Below, piece after piece: positions 1 to 6,402 of a stretch of 9,711 nt of DNA. The position numbers were made by a program, and so were the translations under genes. A model generated the notes under the pieces. That model saw only the letters and a list, made by a program, of their open reading frames with translations, was not told where the DNA came from and did no database searches. The number at the start of each line of letters is the position of its first letter. The stretch's first letter is position 1. This DNA comes from Paludibacter sp. (GTDB taxonomy: Bacteria; Bacteroidota; Bacteroidia; Bacteroidales; Paludibacteraceae): positions 1 to 9,711 of the forward strand of contig JANJXE010000392.1 in NCBI GenBank assembly GCA_024709185.1, in the 5' to 3' direction.

Positions 1-183
1 AAATCGTTTTTCGAATTCTGGTGTCATTTTTTCAATAACTAATATCATATCTATATCGTCCGTAGCACGTGGACGCATATCTGAATTTTGCAAAGTAATA
101 TCACAAGCAGTTCCGCCGATAATAACGTAGTTATCTTCAAATCCGGTGAAGTGTTCTTTAAATTTTTCTAATCCCTTTACCAT
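1..183 (-). CDS. Nucleotidyltransferase, AbiEii toxin-like (partial, N-terminus only)
   Basis: The first 61 residues are visible; the rest lies beyond the left edge. The sequence shows a GG pair at residues 23-24 (IIGGTACDI) and an R-x-T-D-D-I-D-M block at 39-46. This arrangement fits the minimal nucleotidyltransferase fold, in which the paired aspartates of D-I-D (43 and 45) bind metal. AbiEii-type toxins of this fold transfer nucleotides to cellular targets; whether this one does is inferred. The ATG lies inside the end of the upstream gene: ATGGTAA contains both this start and the TAA stop of the preceding gene, so the two are probably translationally coupled. A conserved, non-toxic nucleotidyltransferase is the main alternative, since the C-terminal part cannot be seen. 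Confidence 0.8.
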   Translation of the reverse strand, partial: MVKGLEKFKEHFTGFEDNYVIIGGTACDITLQNSDMRPRATDDIDMILVIEKMTPEFEKRF

Positions 184-1133
184 TTCATATCTTCTATCAT
201 TAGTTCTAACTCCTTTTCAATCCGGGCATCCGGCTCATTTTTCATAGATAAGTATAACGAAAGTTTATCTACCACATTGTTATTTGAAAGAAAAGGCATA
301 GTAGTTGGATATTTCCATACCTCGATCTTATACGAGCCTTCCACATCATTAAACTTAACTTTGGATGGCTTGAACAGTTTGTCCCATATTGCCCGGGTTT
401 CGTATTGTTCGGAGTTCAAATGAGAGTAGTGTGCCAAAGCATTTACTCCACTAAGACTGAATTTTCCATCTGGTATGACATCGCAATACAAAACCTTCTT
501 CACTGGTGTTGACAAATAATCCTGTGCTTTCAGCCAAAGTTCACGTTTAAGATCGCTAAATCCAATATACTTAATTCCGGTAGTATCTTTTATTTCCGTG
601 CTACACAGCTTACAATCTTCCAGATTTGCAACTGCACGTGCGATAGCAAGATAATTGTAGGGCATGATTTGCTCAAAATCCTTTATTGTATATTCTTCTT
701 TTGGTTTTTCAGACAGTAGATAATATAACAACAGATATTGTGCTACAGGGGTTAATTTTGCTGGATTCTTGTTTTTCTTTTTAGCCTGAACATTTACAAT
801 CAAAGTAGGTAAGAATGCATATTTGTCCGAGATAATAAAATAAACACCCTGATTTATCAGCCGTTCTCTTTCGTAATAGCTTAATGAACCCACTTTAACC
901 GCTACCGGCATACCCACCAGAATCTCAATTTGGTTGGTAAGCTGTTTGTATTTCAGAGGTGTCAGGGAGTTCTGTTCGTTTTTTGCCTGAATGACACACA
1001 AGGCCTGGTTATTAAATTCAATCGTATAAAAAGAGAACCTCAAAAACAGATCTGCATTAATCCCCCGAAGTTTATCGCGTCGTATTGGAATTAATTCTGT
1101 TTGAACTCCTAAAATAGAAATTGTCTTGTTCAT
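177..1133 (-). CDS. AbiEi-like antitoxin / winged-helix regulator
   Basis: A 318-residue protein. Residues 1-115 form an N-terminal domain ending in a YYERERLINQGVYFI and FLPTLIVN segment that I recall from Bacteroidota proteins of this type. Residues about 126-180 look like a winged helix-turn-helix: a helix PVAQYLLLYYLL, then YTIKDFEQIMPYNYLAIARAVANLED. The C-terminal third carries FSLSGVNALAHYSHL and ends in a LSLYLSMKNEPDARIEKELE segment. The winged helix is central rather than N-terminal as in classical AbiEi. The gene overlaps the nucleotidyltransferase downstream, the order expected for antitoxin then toxin. The likely role is neutralising the partner and repressing its own promoter; this is inferred from context. 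The gene is visibly AT-richer than its neighbours. It could instead be a MarR-like regulator with an unrelated role. Confidence 0.7.
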   Translation of the reverse strand: MNKTISILGVQTELIPIRRDKLRGINADLFLRFSFYTIEFNNQALCVIQAKNEQNSLTPLKYKQLTNQIEILVGMPVAVKVGSLSYYERERLINQGVYFIISDKYAFLPTLIVNVQAKKKNKNPAKLTPVAQYLLLYYLLSEKPKEEYTIKDFEQIMPYNYLAIARAVANLEDCKLCSTEIKDTTGIKYIGFSDLKRELWLKAQDYLSTPVKKVLYCDVIPDGKFSLSGVNALAHYSHLNSEQYETRAIWDKLFKPSKVKFNDVEGSYKIEVWKYPTTMPFLSNNNVVDKLSLYLSMKNEPDARIEKELELMIEDMKW

Positions 1134-1141
1134 AACAAGTG

Positions 1142-1202
1142 ATTATCATTAATTATGCATCATTATCATTATAGTTGATAATAGTGCAAAAATAATGATA
1201 AT
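1142..1202. promoter_or_regulatory. Candidate operator repeats of the AbiE-like module
   Basis: The decamer ATTATCATTA occurs at 1142-1151 and again at 1162-1171, exactly 20 bp apart (about two helical turns). Its reverse complement TAATGATAAT lies at 1193-1202. The second and third copies form a perfect 11-bp inverted repeat, ATTATCATTAT (1162-1172) with ATAATGATAAT (1192-1202). The inverted copy overlaps the predicted promoter, and the direct copies lie in the predicted leader. AbiEi antitoxins are known to bind inverted repeats at their own promoter, so autorepression is a reasonable inference. The region is AT-rich, which raises the chance of accidental repeats. Confidence 0.55.
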
Positions 1203-1216
1203 TGTTGAATTTACAA
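1187..1216 (-). promoter_or_regulatory. Promoter of the AbiE-like module
   Basis: On the minus strand, TATTTTTG (1194 down to 1187) matches the Bacteroidota -7 consensus TAnnTTTG. A TTG (1216-1214) lies exactly 19 bp upstream, the usual place of the -33 element. Transcription would start near 1180, giving a leader of about 45 nt before the ATG at 1133. Confidence 0.65.
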
Positions 1217-1261
1217 CTTAATGCACTAAATCAGTTGAATAAACCTTAGCAGTTAAATGAA

Positions 1262-1313
1262 AAGATGCTGACTCATTGCTTTTTTTAAAGCTGAGTCAGC
1301 ATCTTCTTTTTTT
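1262..1313. terminator. Intrinsic terminator after galM, possibly bidirectional
   Basis: A perfect 14-bp inverted repeat joins AAGATGCTGACTCA (1262-1275) to TGAGTCAGCATCTT (1292-1305). A further GCTTT/AAAGC pairing (1278-1282 with 1287-1291) follows beyond two bulged bases. In the minus direction it lies about 20 nt after the galM stop and is followed by TTTTCATTT. In the plus direction it is followed by seven T, but no plus-strand gene precedes it, so its main job is probably to end the galactose transcript and shield the AbiE-like promoter. Confidence 0.85.
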
Positions 1314-1325
1314 ATCAAATTGGAA

Positions 1326-2351
1326 TTATTCCACCCCAAACCGATACACGCAGTATTCTTCATACCGCTCGCCCGGCCTTAACACCGAGCTCGGGAAATG
1401 GGCAATATTCGGCGAATTGGGAAAATTCTGGGTTTCTAAACAAATGGAATCCTGCTCGGCATAGGTCTTTCCATACTTGCCGGGTTGGTGTTCCACCCAG
1501 TTGGCGGTATATACCTGTACGCCGGGCTGTGTGGTCAGCACGTCCATTTTGCGACCGCTTACGGGCTCGTAAAGGGTGGCTGCCAGGGCCAGCTCACGGG
1601 GCTGCTGCTTGCGAATCGTCCAGTTGTTGTCGATGCCTCTGCCGGCAACGTATTCGGGGGCATCAATCACGCTGTCGATGACAATCGGCTTGCGGAAATC
1701 GAAAGGCGAATTGTCAACGGGGCGAATCTCGCCGGTAGGTGAAGCGGTGTCATCCAATACGGTATGGAAATCGGCATTGATTTGCAGGATGTGGTCGCGT
1801 ACTGTTCCGTTGCCGGCTCCCTTCAGGTTGAAGTAGGAGTGGTTGGTGAGTCCTATCACTGTGGGCTTGTCGGTTTCGGCTTCGTACCGAATCTTCAACT
1901 CATTGTCGTCGGTGAGGGTATAGGTCACACAGCAATCGAGCGTGCCGGGAAAGCCTTCTTCTCCATCGGGCGAGGTGTAATTCATGCAAATCTCGTTGTC
2001 CGAAAGTTCTAGTACTTCCCACACCTTTGCATTGAATCCTACATTGCCTCCGTGTAACATATTTCCTCCATTGTTCTGAGCCAGAGTATATTCAATACCG
2101 TCTAATGTAAACCGGCCATTTTTAATGCGGTTGGCAAAGCGGCCACAGGTAGTTCCGAAATAGGGTTCTCTGTCAATGTTTTCCTGTAAGGTATCGAAGC
2201 CCTGCACCACATCTTCGAACTTACCATTGCGGTCGGGAACCAGCAAACGGGTAATTTTGGTGCCGTAGTTCGTCACTTCGGCAGTCATTCCGTTTTTATT
2301 TTTCAGGATATAGCTTTTTACGGCTTTCCCGTCTATCATGATTGTTTCCAT
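1326..2351 (-). CDS. galM: Aldose 1-epimerase (galactose mutarotase)
   Basis: A 341-residue protein, the usual family length. It interconverts the alpha and beta anomers of galactose (and glucose), supplying alpha-galactose to galactokinase. Family marks are GRFANRI (70-76), LHGG (99-102), the catalytic histidine in TNHSYFNL (His171) and the catalytic glutamate in CLETQNFPNSPN (Glu306, near the position of E. coli Glu309). No signal peptide is evident, so it is probably cytoplasmic. The ATG at 2351 was chosen because a longer reading from a TTG at 2384 would run through a terminator-like hairpin; an in-frame ATG at 2339 is also possible. It follows galK, 61 bp away, on the same strand. Confidence 0.93.
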   Translation of the reverse strand: METIMIDGKAVKSYILKNKNGMTAEVTNYGTKITRLLVPDRNGKFEDVVQGFDTLQENIDREPYFGTTCGRFANRIKNGRFTLDGIEYTLAQNNGGNMLHGGNVGFNAKVWEVLELSDNEICMNYTSPDGEEGFPGTLDCCVTYTLTDDNELKIRYEAETDKPTVIGLTNHSYFNLKGAGNGTVRDHILQINADFHTVLDDTASPTGEIRPVDNSPFDFRKPIVIDSVIDAPEYVAGRGIDNNWTIRKQQPRELALAATLYEPVSGRKMDVLTTQPGVQVYTANWVEHQPGKYGKTYAEQDSICLETQNFPNSPNIAHFPSSVLRPGERYEEYCVYRFGVE

Positions 2352-2365
2352 GTTTTCAAGAGGGT

Positions 2366-2403
2366 AAAAAATCCGGCATACCAATAAGGTTGATATGCCG
2401 GAT
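2366..2403 (-). terminator. Terminator-like hairpin between galK and galM
   Basis: On the minus strand a perfect 10-bp stem, ATCCGGCATA with TATGCCGGAT (2403-2394 and 2380-2371), encloses a 13-nt loop and runs directly into six T (2371-2366, the first belonging to the stem). It begins 10 nt after the galK stop and ends 15 nt before the galM start. This has the full form of an intrinsic terminator, so it may reduce galM expression relative to galK, or protect the galK message end. Confidence 0.75.
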
Positions 2404-2412
2404 GATTGAATT

Positions 2413-3573
2413 TTATTCTACGCGGGTTGCTCCATCGCCAATTTCTGCAATGTAGAAATCGGGTTTGATACCAATGCGTTTTTCGTAATTAGCACCTACC
2501 TGTGCAATAAAGGTATCGATGGCTTCTTCTTTAACCAGCGAAACGGTACAGCCACCAAAGCCTCCACCTGTCATGCGCGAACCGATAACGCCCTCAATTT
2601 TCCAGGCTTCCTCGGCCATGCAATCCAGCTCAGGACCGGTCACTTCGTAATCATCGCGTAGCGAAGCGTGCGATGCGTTCATCAGCTTGCCAAACAGTTC
2701 GAGATTGCCTGCTTTCAGCGCAGCTACTGCATCGGAAGTGCGTTGAACTTCACCCACAACGTGGCGGGCACGTTTGTGAGCCACCGGATCGGTAATCGCA
2801 CTTTCAATTGATTTGAATTCAGCTTCGGTGAGTTCGGCTAAGTATTTCAGCGGACGAACGGTATTTAGCTGAGCTACTGCCGTTTTACATTCGGCAACAC
2901 GCTGGTTGTAAGCACCCGAATCCAGTTTGTGGGGCGAGTGTGTATTCGAGATAACTATCTTAACACCTTCGAGTTTCACAGGTACCAGTTCAAATTCCAG
3001 GGTATCGCAGTTCAAATGTACGGCATGGTCTTTCGCTCCGTTGGCCGAAACAAACTGGTCCATAATTCCGCAATTTACCAATGCAAATTCATGCTCTGAT
3101 TTTTGGCCAATCAACGCTAAATCCGTACGGTTGAAGCCGGTTCCCAGCTGATCGTTGAAGGCATAAGCGGTAACCACTTCGAGGGCTGCCGACGACGAAA
3201 GTCCGGCTCCGTTGGGAACATTTCCCCAAATCAGAATATCGAATCCCTGGGTGATGGCAATGCCGCGTTTCACAAACTGAGCAATAACTCCCAGTGGATA
3301 ATTAACCCACGAATTTTCCAGGCGTGTGGTTAACTGATCAAAATTCAGGGAGATGATTTCAGGCTGATTGAGCGATTTGAAATTCATCACTTTTTTGTCG
3401 TTTTTAGCAATCAGCAGGTTGGTGCCAAAACTAAGAGCGCAGGGAAATACAGCGCCACCATTGTAATCGGTGTGCTCGCCAATCAAATTCACCCGTCCCG
3501 GTGAAAAATAAACTGCCTCAGCGGGCTTGCCATAGGTGGCTTCGAAAGCTTTTTTTAATTCTTGTGTTGTCAT
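2413..3573 (-). CDS. galK: Galactokinase
   Basis: A 386-residue GHMP-family kinase that phosphorylates alpha-D-galactose to galactose 1-phosphate with ATP in the cytoplasm, the entry step of the Leloir pathway. Visible marks are the galactokinase signature GRVNLIGEHTDYN (26-38), the GHMP ATP-binding loop NVPNGAGLSSSAAL (118-131), the catalytic aspartate in GIMDQF (Asp172) and the C-terminal GGGFGG (336-341). All motifs are intact and the length is typical. The ATG at 3573 sets the signature at its usual place. galM follows after a hairpin. Epimerase, uridylyltransferase and a sugar transporter are not in the window. Confidence 0.97.
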   Translation of the reverse strand: MTTQELKKAFEATYGKPAEAVYFSPGRVNLIGEHTDYNGGAVFPCALSFGTNLLIAKNDKKVMNFKSLNQPEIISLNFDQLTTRLENSWVNYPLGVIAQFVKRGIAITQGFDILIWGNVPNGAGLSSSAALEVVTAYAFNDQLGTGFNRTDLALIGQKSEHEFALVNCGIMDQFVSANGAKDHAVHLNCDTLEFELVPVKLEGVKIVISNTHSPHKLDSGAYNQRVAECKTAVAQLNTVRPLKYLAELTEAEFKSIESAITDPVAHKRARHVVGEVQRTSDAVAALKAGNLELFGKLMNASHASLRDDYEVTGPELDCMAEEAWKIEGVIGSRMTGGGFGGCTVSLVKEEAIDTFIAQVGANYEKRIGIKPDFYIAEIGDGATRVE

Positions 3574-3778
3574 ACTATGTGGTTGTTGTTAGTTGTGTTG
3601 TGCAAAATTCCCGCAAATAAACAAAAAAAAAGCGACTTATCAGACACAAAAATCATGTTTTTGAGCAGAATAGGATAAAATGACTAATATATGGTACAAT
3701 TTGAACTATTTGTACACACCGGGAGGGTTCCGACGATTAATCTGTTAATTATTGCAAGTTGTAAATTGAGCTATTTAG
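3574..3778. other. Intergenic region upstream of galK, with an operator-like dyad
   Basis: This is the largest gap in the window (205 bp), between the end of the comF-like gene and galK. It holds an inverted repeat GTACAA (3694-3699) and TTGTAC (3710-3715) with a 10-bp spacer, about 120 bp upstream of galK, which could be a regulator site. A run of nine A (nine T on the minus strand) lies around 3623-3631. No exact TAnnTTTG box was found; GAATTTTG and GATTTTTG on the minus strand each miss one base and lack a clear -33 partner. No terminator for the comF-like gene was recognised. Confidence 0.35.
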
Positions 3779-4480
3779 TTACGCTACCGCCAGTGTGAAA
3801 ATACTGATTTTGATATTTTCGGTCACCAGCAGGGCCTGCATACAGGCTTCCAGGGTCGAGCCGGTTGTCAGTACATCATCTACCAGCAGGATGTGTTTCC
3901 CGCTGAAAACGCTCGTGTCGGTCAGTAAAAATATTCCCTCGGTATTTTTATAGCGGTCGAAAATCGATTTTCGGGTTTGAGTGGCACTCTCACGGATCCG
4001 CCGCAGGTAATGCGTGTCGATGGGTTTGTTGAGTACCGCCGATAATCCCCGGGCAATCCATTCGCTTTGATTATAGCCTCGCCGAGCATACTTTCGGGGA
4101 TGTAAAGGCACCGGTACTATCAAATCGACAGTGCAGAAATCGGGTTCGTTGAGCAAATCAGCAGCTGCATACATCGCCACATGCTCTCCTATTTCCTTGT
4201 TTCCTTTGTACTTCAGCTGATGCAGTAACTTCTGAAAAGGCGATCCTTTCTGAAAAAAGAAAAACGAAGTGCCACGATACAGGGGAACTTTGCCCCAAAA
4301 TCGCTTTTCGACGGTATTGTCGGGTTGCAGGTGGTAATTGGTTTTGGGAATGCCATGGAGGCAGTGCAGGCAAATCATCTTTTCGCCCCGCAGCAGACTT
4401 TCGTTGCAGATGATGCACAGATTGGGGTAAAACAGATCGAGCAGGTCGGTGAACCATTGGTTCAAGAGGTAAGGTTTCAT
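3779..4480 (-). CDS. ComF-family phosphoribosyltransferase-like protein
   Basis: A 233-residue protein with the standard ComF layout. An N-terminal zinc-ribbon has Cys22, Cys25, Cys37 and Cys40. A conserved basic segment reads VPVPLHPRKYARRGYNQSE (122-140). The PRPP-binding loop ILLVDDVLTTGST lies at 197-209. ComF proteins aid DNA uptake in naturally transformable bacteria, but most genomes in this phylum carry one without proven competence, so the biochemical role here is unknown. The protein is probably cytoplasmic. The gene lies 122 bp downstream of the diacylglycerol kinase gene, on the same strand. No competence partner is in the window. Confidence 0.88.
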   Translation of the reverse strand: MKPYLLNQWFTDLLDLFYPNLCIICNESLLRGEKMICLHCLHGIPKTNYHLQPDNTVEKRFWGKVPLYRGTSFFFFQKGSPFQKLLHQLKYKGNKEIGEHVAMYAAADLLNEPDFCTVDLIVPVPLHPRKYARRGYNQSEWIARGLSAVLNKPIDTHYLRRIRESATQTRKSIFDRYKNTEGIFLLTDTSVFSGKHILLVDDVLTTGSTLEACMQALLVTENIKISIFTLAVA

Positions 4481-4602
4481 AGGAATTAAGGTTTTAGGTG
4501 AGAACAGAGCTTGGTCAGTCAGCTAATGAGCCAGGAACGAAAAGCGAACGACTGGTCGGTGTTTATTTTGTGAAAAGAACGTTGATCCGGCGAAACGTGT
4601 TT

Positions 4603-4986
4603 TTATCCTGAAAAATACGCCCACAATGTCGTTACCAGCTGTATCCCCTTTGGCACAAAAATCACTAATCCTGCAGCTGCGGCGGCTATGGATGCTACCA
4701 GCACCGCTCCTGCTGCAATGTCCTTGGCGCGGCCGGCCAGTTCGTGGTAATCCGGCGAAACGAGATCGATAATGGTTTCAATGGCCGTATTCACCATTTC
4801 AGCAGCCATTACCAGTCCAAACGCCAGCAAGCACACCATCCATTCCACAGGGCTGATGCATAACAGCAGTCCGAAAAACACAACCAGCAAAACAAAAATC
4901 AGGTGAATCTGCATGTTTCGTTCCGATTTCAGAACCATGCGGATTCCCCTGATTGCGTGTTTAAAACTTTGTAACCGTTTGTTCAT
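4603..4986 (-). CDS. dgkA: Diacylglycerol kinase / undecaprenol kinase family protein
   Basis: A 127-residue integral membrane protein of the small DgkA type, which phosphorylates diacylglycerol or, in many Gram-positive and other bacteria, undecaprenol. Key marks are an N-terminal amphipathic part FKHAIRGIRMVLKSERNMQIH (8-28, with Glu22), the signature EMVNTAIETIIDLV (63-76) and HELAGRAKDIAAGAVL (81-96, with Asp89). Hydrophobic segments lie at about 28-45, 47-62 and 92-113, matching the three-helix family fold. Length is typical. It follows efp on the same strand, 140 bp away. Which lipid it uses cannot be told from sequence alone. Confidence 0.92.
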   Translation of the reverse strand: MNKRLQSFKHAIRGIRMVLKSERNMQIHLIFVLLVVFFGLLLCISPVEWMVCLLAFGLVMAAEMVNTAIETIIDLVSPDYHELAGRAKDIAAGAVLVASIAAAAAGLVIFVPKGIQLVTTLWAYFSG

Positions 4987-5126
4987 TGTTCTGAATTTTG
5001 TGGTAACGGTTGATGAGCTCGCCGGCCGGGAGTTGATCGACCTTTTTCAACGATGTGGAAGGTTCACGAGCTAATATTTGCGGTTGTATGGAGCTCACTT
5101 TCTGTGAGTTGTCCGACTGTGAGCTT

Positions 5127-5693
5127 TTACACCTTCACACGTTCAACGTACGAACCGTCGCGGGTATCTACCCTGATGGTTTCTCCTTCGTTGATAAACA
5201 ACGGTACGCGAACGGTGGCTCCGGTTTCAACAGTAGCTGGTTTGGTAGCATTGGTGGCAGTATCGCCTTTTAGTCCTGGCTCAGTGTATGTAACCAACAA
5301 AGCAACCTGTACCGGAAGATCGACAAACAGTACAGTTTCGGAAGCTGCATGAACCACAATTTCGCAAATCATTCCTTCTTTCAGGAAGTCCACGCCATTG
5401 ATTTGTTCCTTGTTTACCGAAATCTGTTCGTAGGTTTCGTTGTTCATGAAGTTATACCCCATATCGTCCTGATACAGGTACTGGTACTGACGACGTTCGA
5501 TACGTACCTCATCAATTTTTACACCGGCATTGAAGGTCTTTTCCAATGTTCTGCCGGTTACCACGTTTTTCATTTTGGTACGCACGAAAGCGGCACCTTT
5601 ACCTGGTTTTACGTGCAGGAATTCGGTGATGAAAAAATATTGTCCATCCAATTCAATGCACATCCCGTTTTTAATATCTGCTGTAGTAGCCAT
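5127..5693 (-). CDS. efp: Translation elongation factor P
   Basis: A 188-residue protein of the expected three-domain length. EF-P binds the ribosome between the P and E sites and relieves stalling at polyproline stretches. The tip loop [10 protein letters not shown] places the conserved lysine at position 32, matching the lysine that is post-translationally modified in E. coli. The C-terminus holds the [28 protein letters not shown] segment typical of the family (residues 158-185). Whether the lysine is modified in this organism is not shown; no EpmA/EpmB-like modifying gene is nearby. A promoter lies just upstream, so the gene is probably transcribed independently of the psiE-like gene. Confidence 0.98.
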   Translation of the reverse strand: MATTADIKNGMCIELDGQYFFITEFLHVKPGKGAAFVRTKMKNVVTGRTLEKTFNAGVKIDEVRIERRQYQYLYQDDMGYNFMNNETYEQISVNKEQINGVDFLKEGMICEIVVHAASETVLFVDLPVQVALLVTYTEPGLKGDTATNATKPATVETGATVRVPLFINEGETIRVDTRDGSYVERVKV

Positions 5694-5730
5694 AAATATT
5701 GTTTAATAATTGATTTTCAGTTTGGGACTG

Positions 5731-5738
5731 CAAAAATA
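5731..5738 (-). promoter_or_regulatory. Promoter -7 element of efp
   Basis: On the minus strand TATTTTTG, followed by CAG, matches TAnnTTTG about 37 bp upstream of the efp start. The position expected for the -33 element holds only T-rich sequence without a clear TTG. Confidence 0.5.
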
Positions 5739-5762
5739 ATAAAAAATGGCTAAACAGAAAAT

Positions 5763-6302
5763 TTATTTTTCAGGGGTGTTGCCGGATATCTGACTATCGC
5801 CATCAGATGCATTTGTTTCAGGGAACTTATAGTGTTGGGGCAAATCAACATCCGGATCGTTGTCGAGCGTGAGGGTCATCAGTCCTGCTTTGCGAATTAA
5901 AAAATAGGAGCCTGTAAGGGCCAGTATCAGTATTCCGATGCCGATAATCACCATTCCCGAATATTCTTCTACTTTCAGGATAATTACTTTTCTGGCCAGT
6001 GCAATGATCGCCACCAAAATTACCACTTCCACATGGATCACATTGTCTTTCAAATAAATTTTGATGGTATCGAGAAGTTCTATGCCAATAAGCACCAACA
6101 GGAAACCTCCGAAGATATCCATAATCCGGTCGAGGGTAAAGCCGCTATCCTGTGAGAAGAGTGCATTGTAGAGGAATACGCCCAGATGCCAGGTGGCATA
6201 CAGTAAAATGAGGGTCATCATCAAAATTAATAAAGTGATGATGCCTTTTTCCACCACGCGGGTAAAGCGTTTTACGTGATTGATAAAGAAAAGATTTTTC
6301 AT
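5763..6302 (-). CDS. PsiE-family membrane protein
   Basis: A 179-residue protein with four hydrophobic segments at about 20-45, 62-80, 90-107 and 117-136. The segment YLKDNVIHVEVVILVAIIA (83-101), followed by ALARKVII, is the typical centre of the phosphate-starvation-inducible PsiE family. The last 40 residues are polar and acidic and probably face the cytoplasm. PsiE is induced by phosphate starvation in E. coli, but its molecular function is unknown, and no phosphate-regulation gene is nearby. The ATG at 6302 was preferred because the longer frame begins only with a TTG at 6329. The gene lies downstream of the argG terminator. Confidence 0.82.
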   Translation of the reverse strand: MKNLFFINHVKRFTRVVEKGIITLLILMMTLILLYATWHLGVFLYNALFSQDSGFTLDRIMDIFGGFLLVLIGIELLDTIKIYLKDNVIHVEVVILVAIIALARKVIILKVEEYSGMVIIGIGILILALTGSYFLIRKAGLMTLTLDNDPDVDLPQHYKFPETNASDGDSQISGNTPEK

Positions 6303-6341
6303 AAATACAGCTTTCAAAGGATGAATCAATAGGATAGTACT

Positions 6342-6390
6342 AAAAAAGCAAACGCGCCGAAGTCACTGTTTGTTCAGGAGCTCCGGCGCG
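6342..6390 (-). terminator. Terminator downstream of argG
   Basis: On the minus strand a GC-rich 7-bp stem, CGCGCCG (6390-6384) with CGGCGCG (6359-6353), encloses a 24-nt loop that can fold a small inner CTG/CAG hairpin. It is followed by TTTGCTTTTTT. It begins 12 nt after the argG stop. The loop is long, which lowers certainty, but the GC stem and T-run fit an intrinsic terminator. Confidence 0.65.
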
Positions 6391-6402
6391 AGGACTTTAA
6401 TT

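Noticed and set aside
2352..2384. N-terminal extension of galM starting at a TTG
   Set aside because: It would be translated through the terminator-like hairpin and adds residues not expected in the family.
4158..4457. Minus-strand 99-codon frame inside the comF-like gene
   Set aside because: It is an out-of-frame overlap; the zinc-ribbon and PRPP motifs are in the other frame.
4549..4558. CGAC-TG-GTCG dyad between the comF-like gene and dgkA
   Set aside because: Too short and with a two-base centre; no promoter or terminator context.
5091..5125. Inverted repeat AGCTCAC/GTGAGCT directly after the efp stop as a terminator
   Set aside because: The stem is 7 bp with a 20-nt loop and no T-run follows in the minus direction; a competing CTCAC/GTGAG hairpin also exists.
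5349..5753. Plus-strand reading frame of 134 codons opposite efp
   Set aside because: It is the shadow of efp, with no own promoter and no family features.
6303..6329. N-terminal extension of the psiE-like gene from a TTG
   Set aside because: An ATG at 6302 just before the expected N-terminal part is the simpler start.
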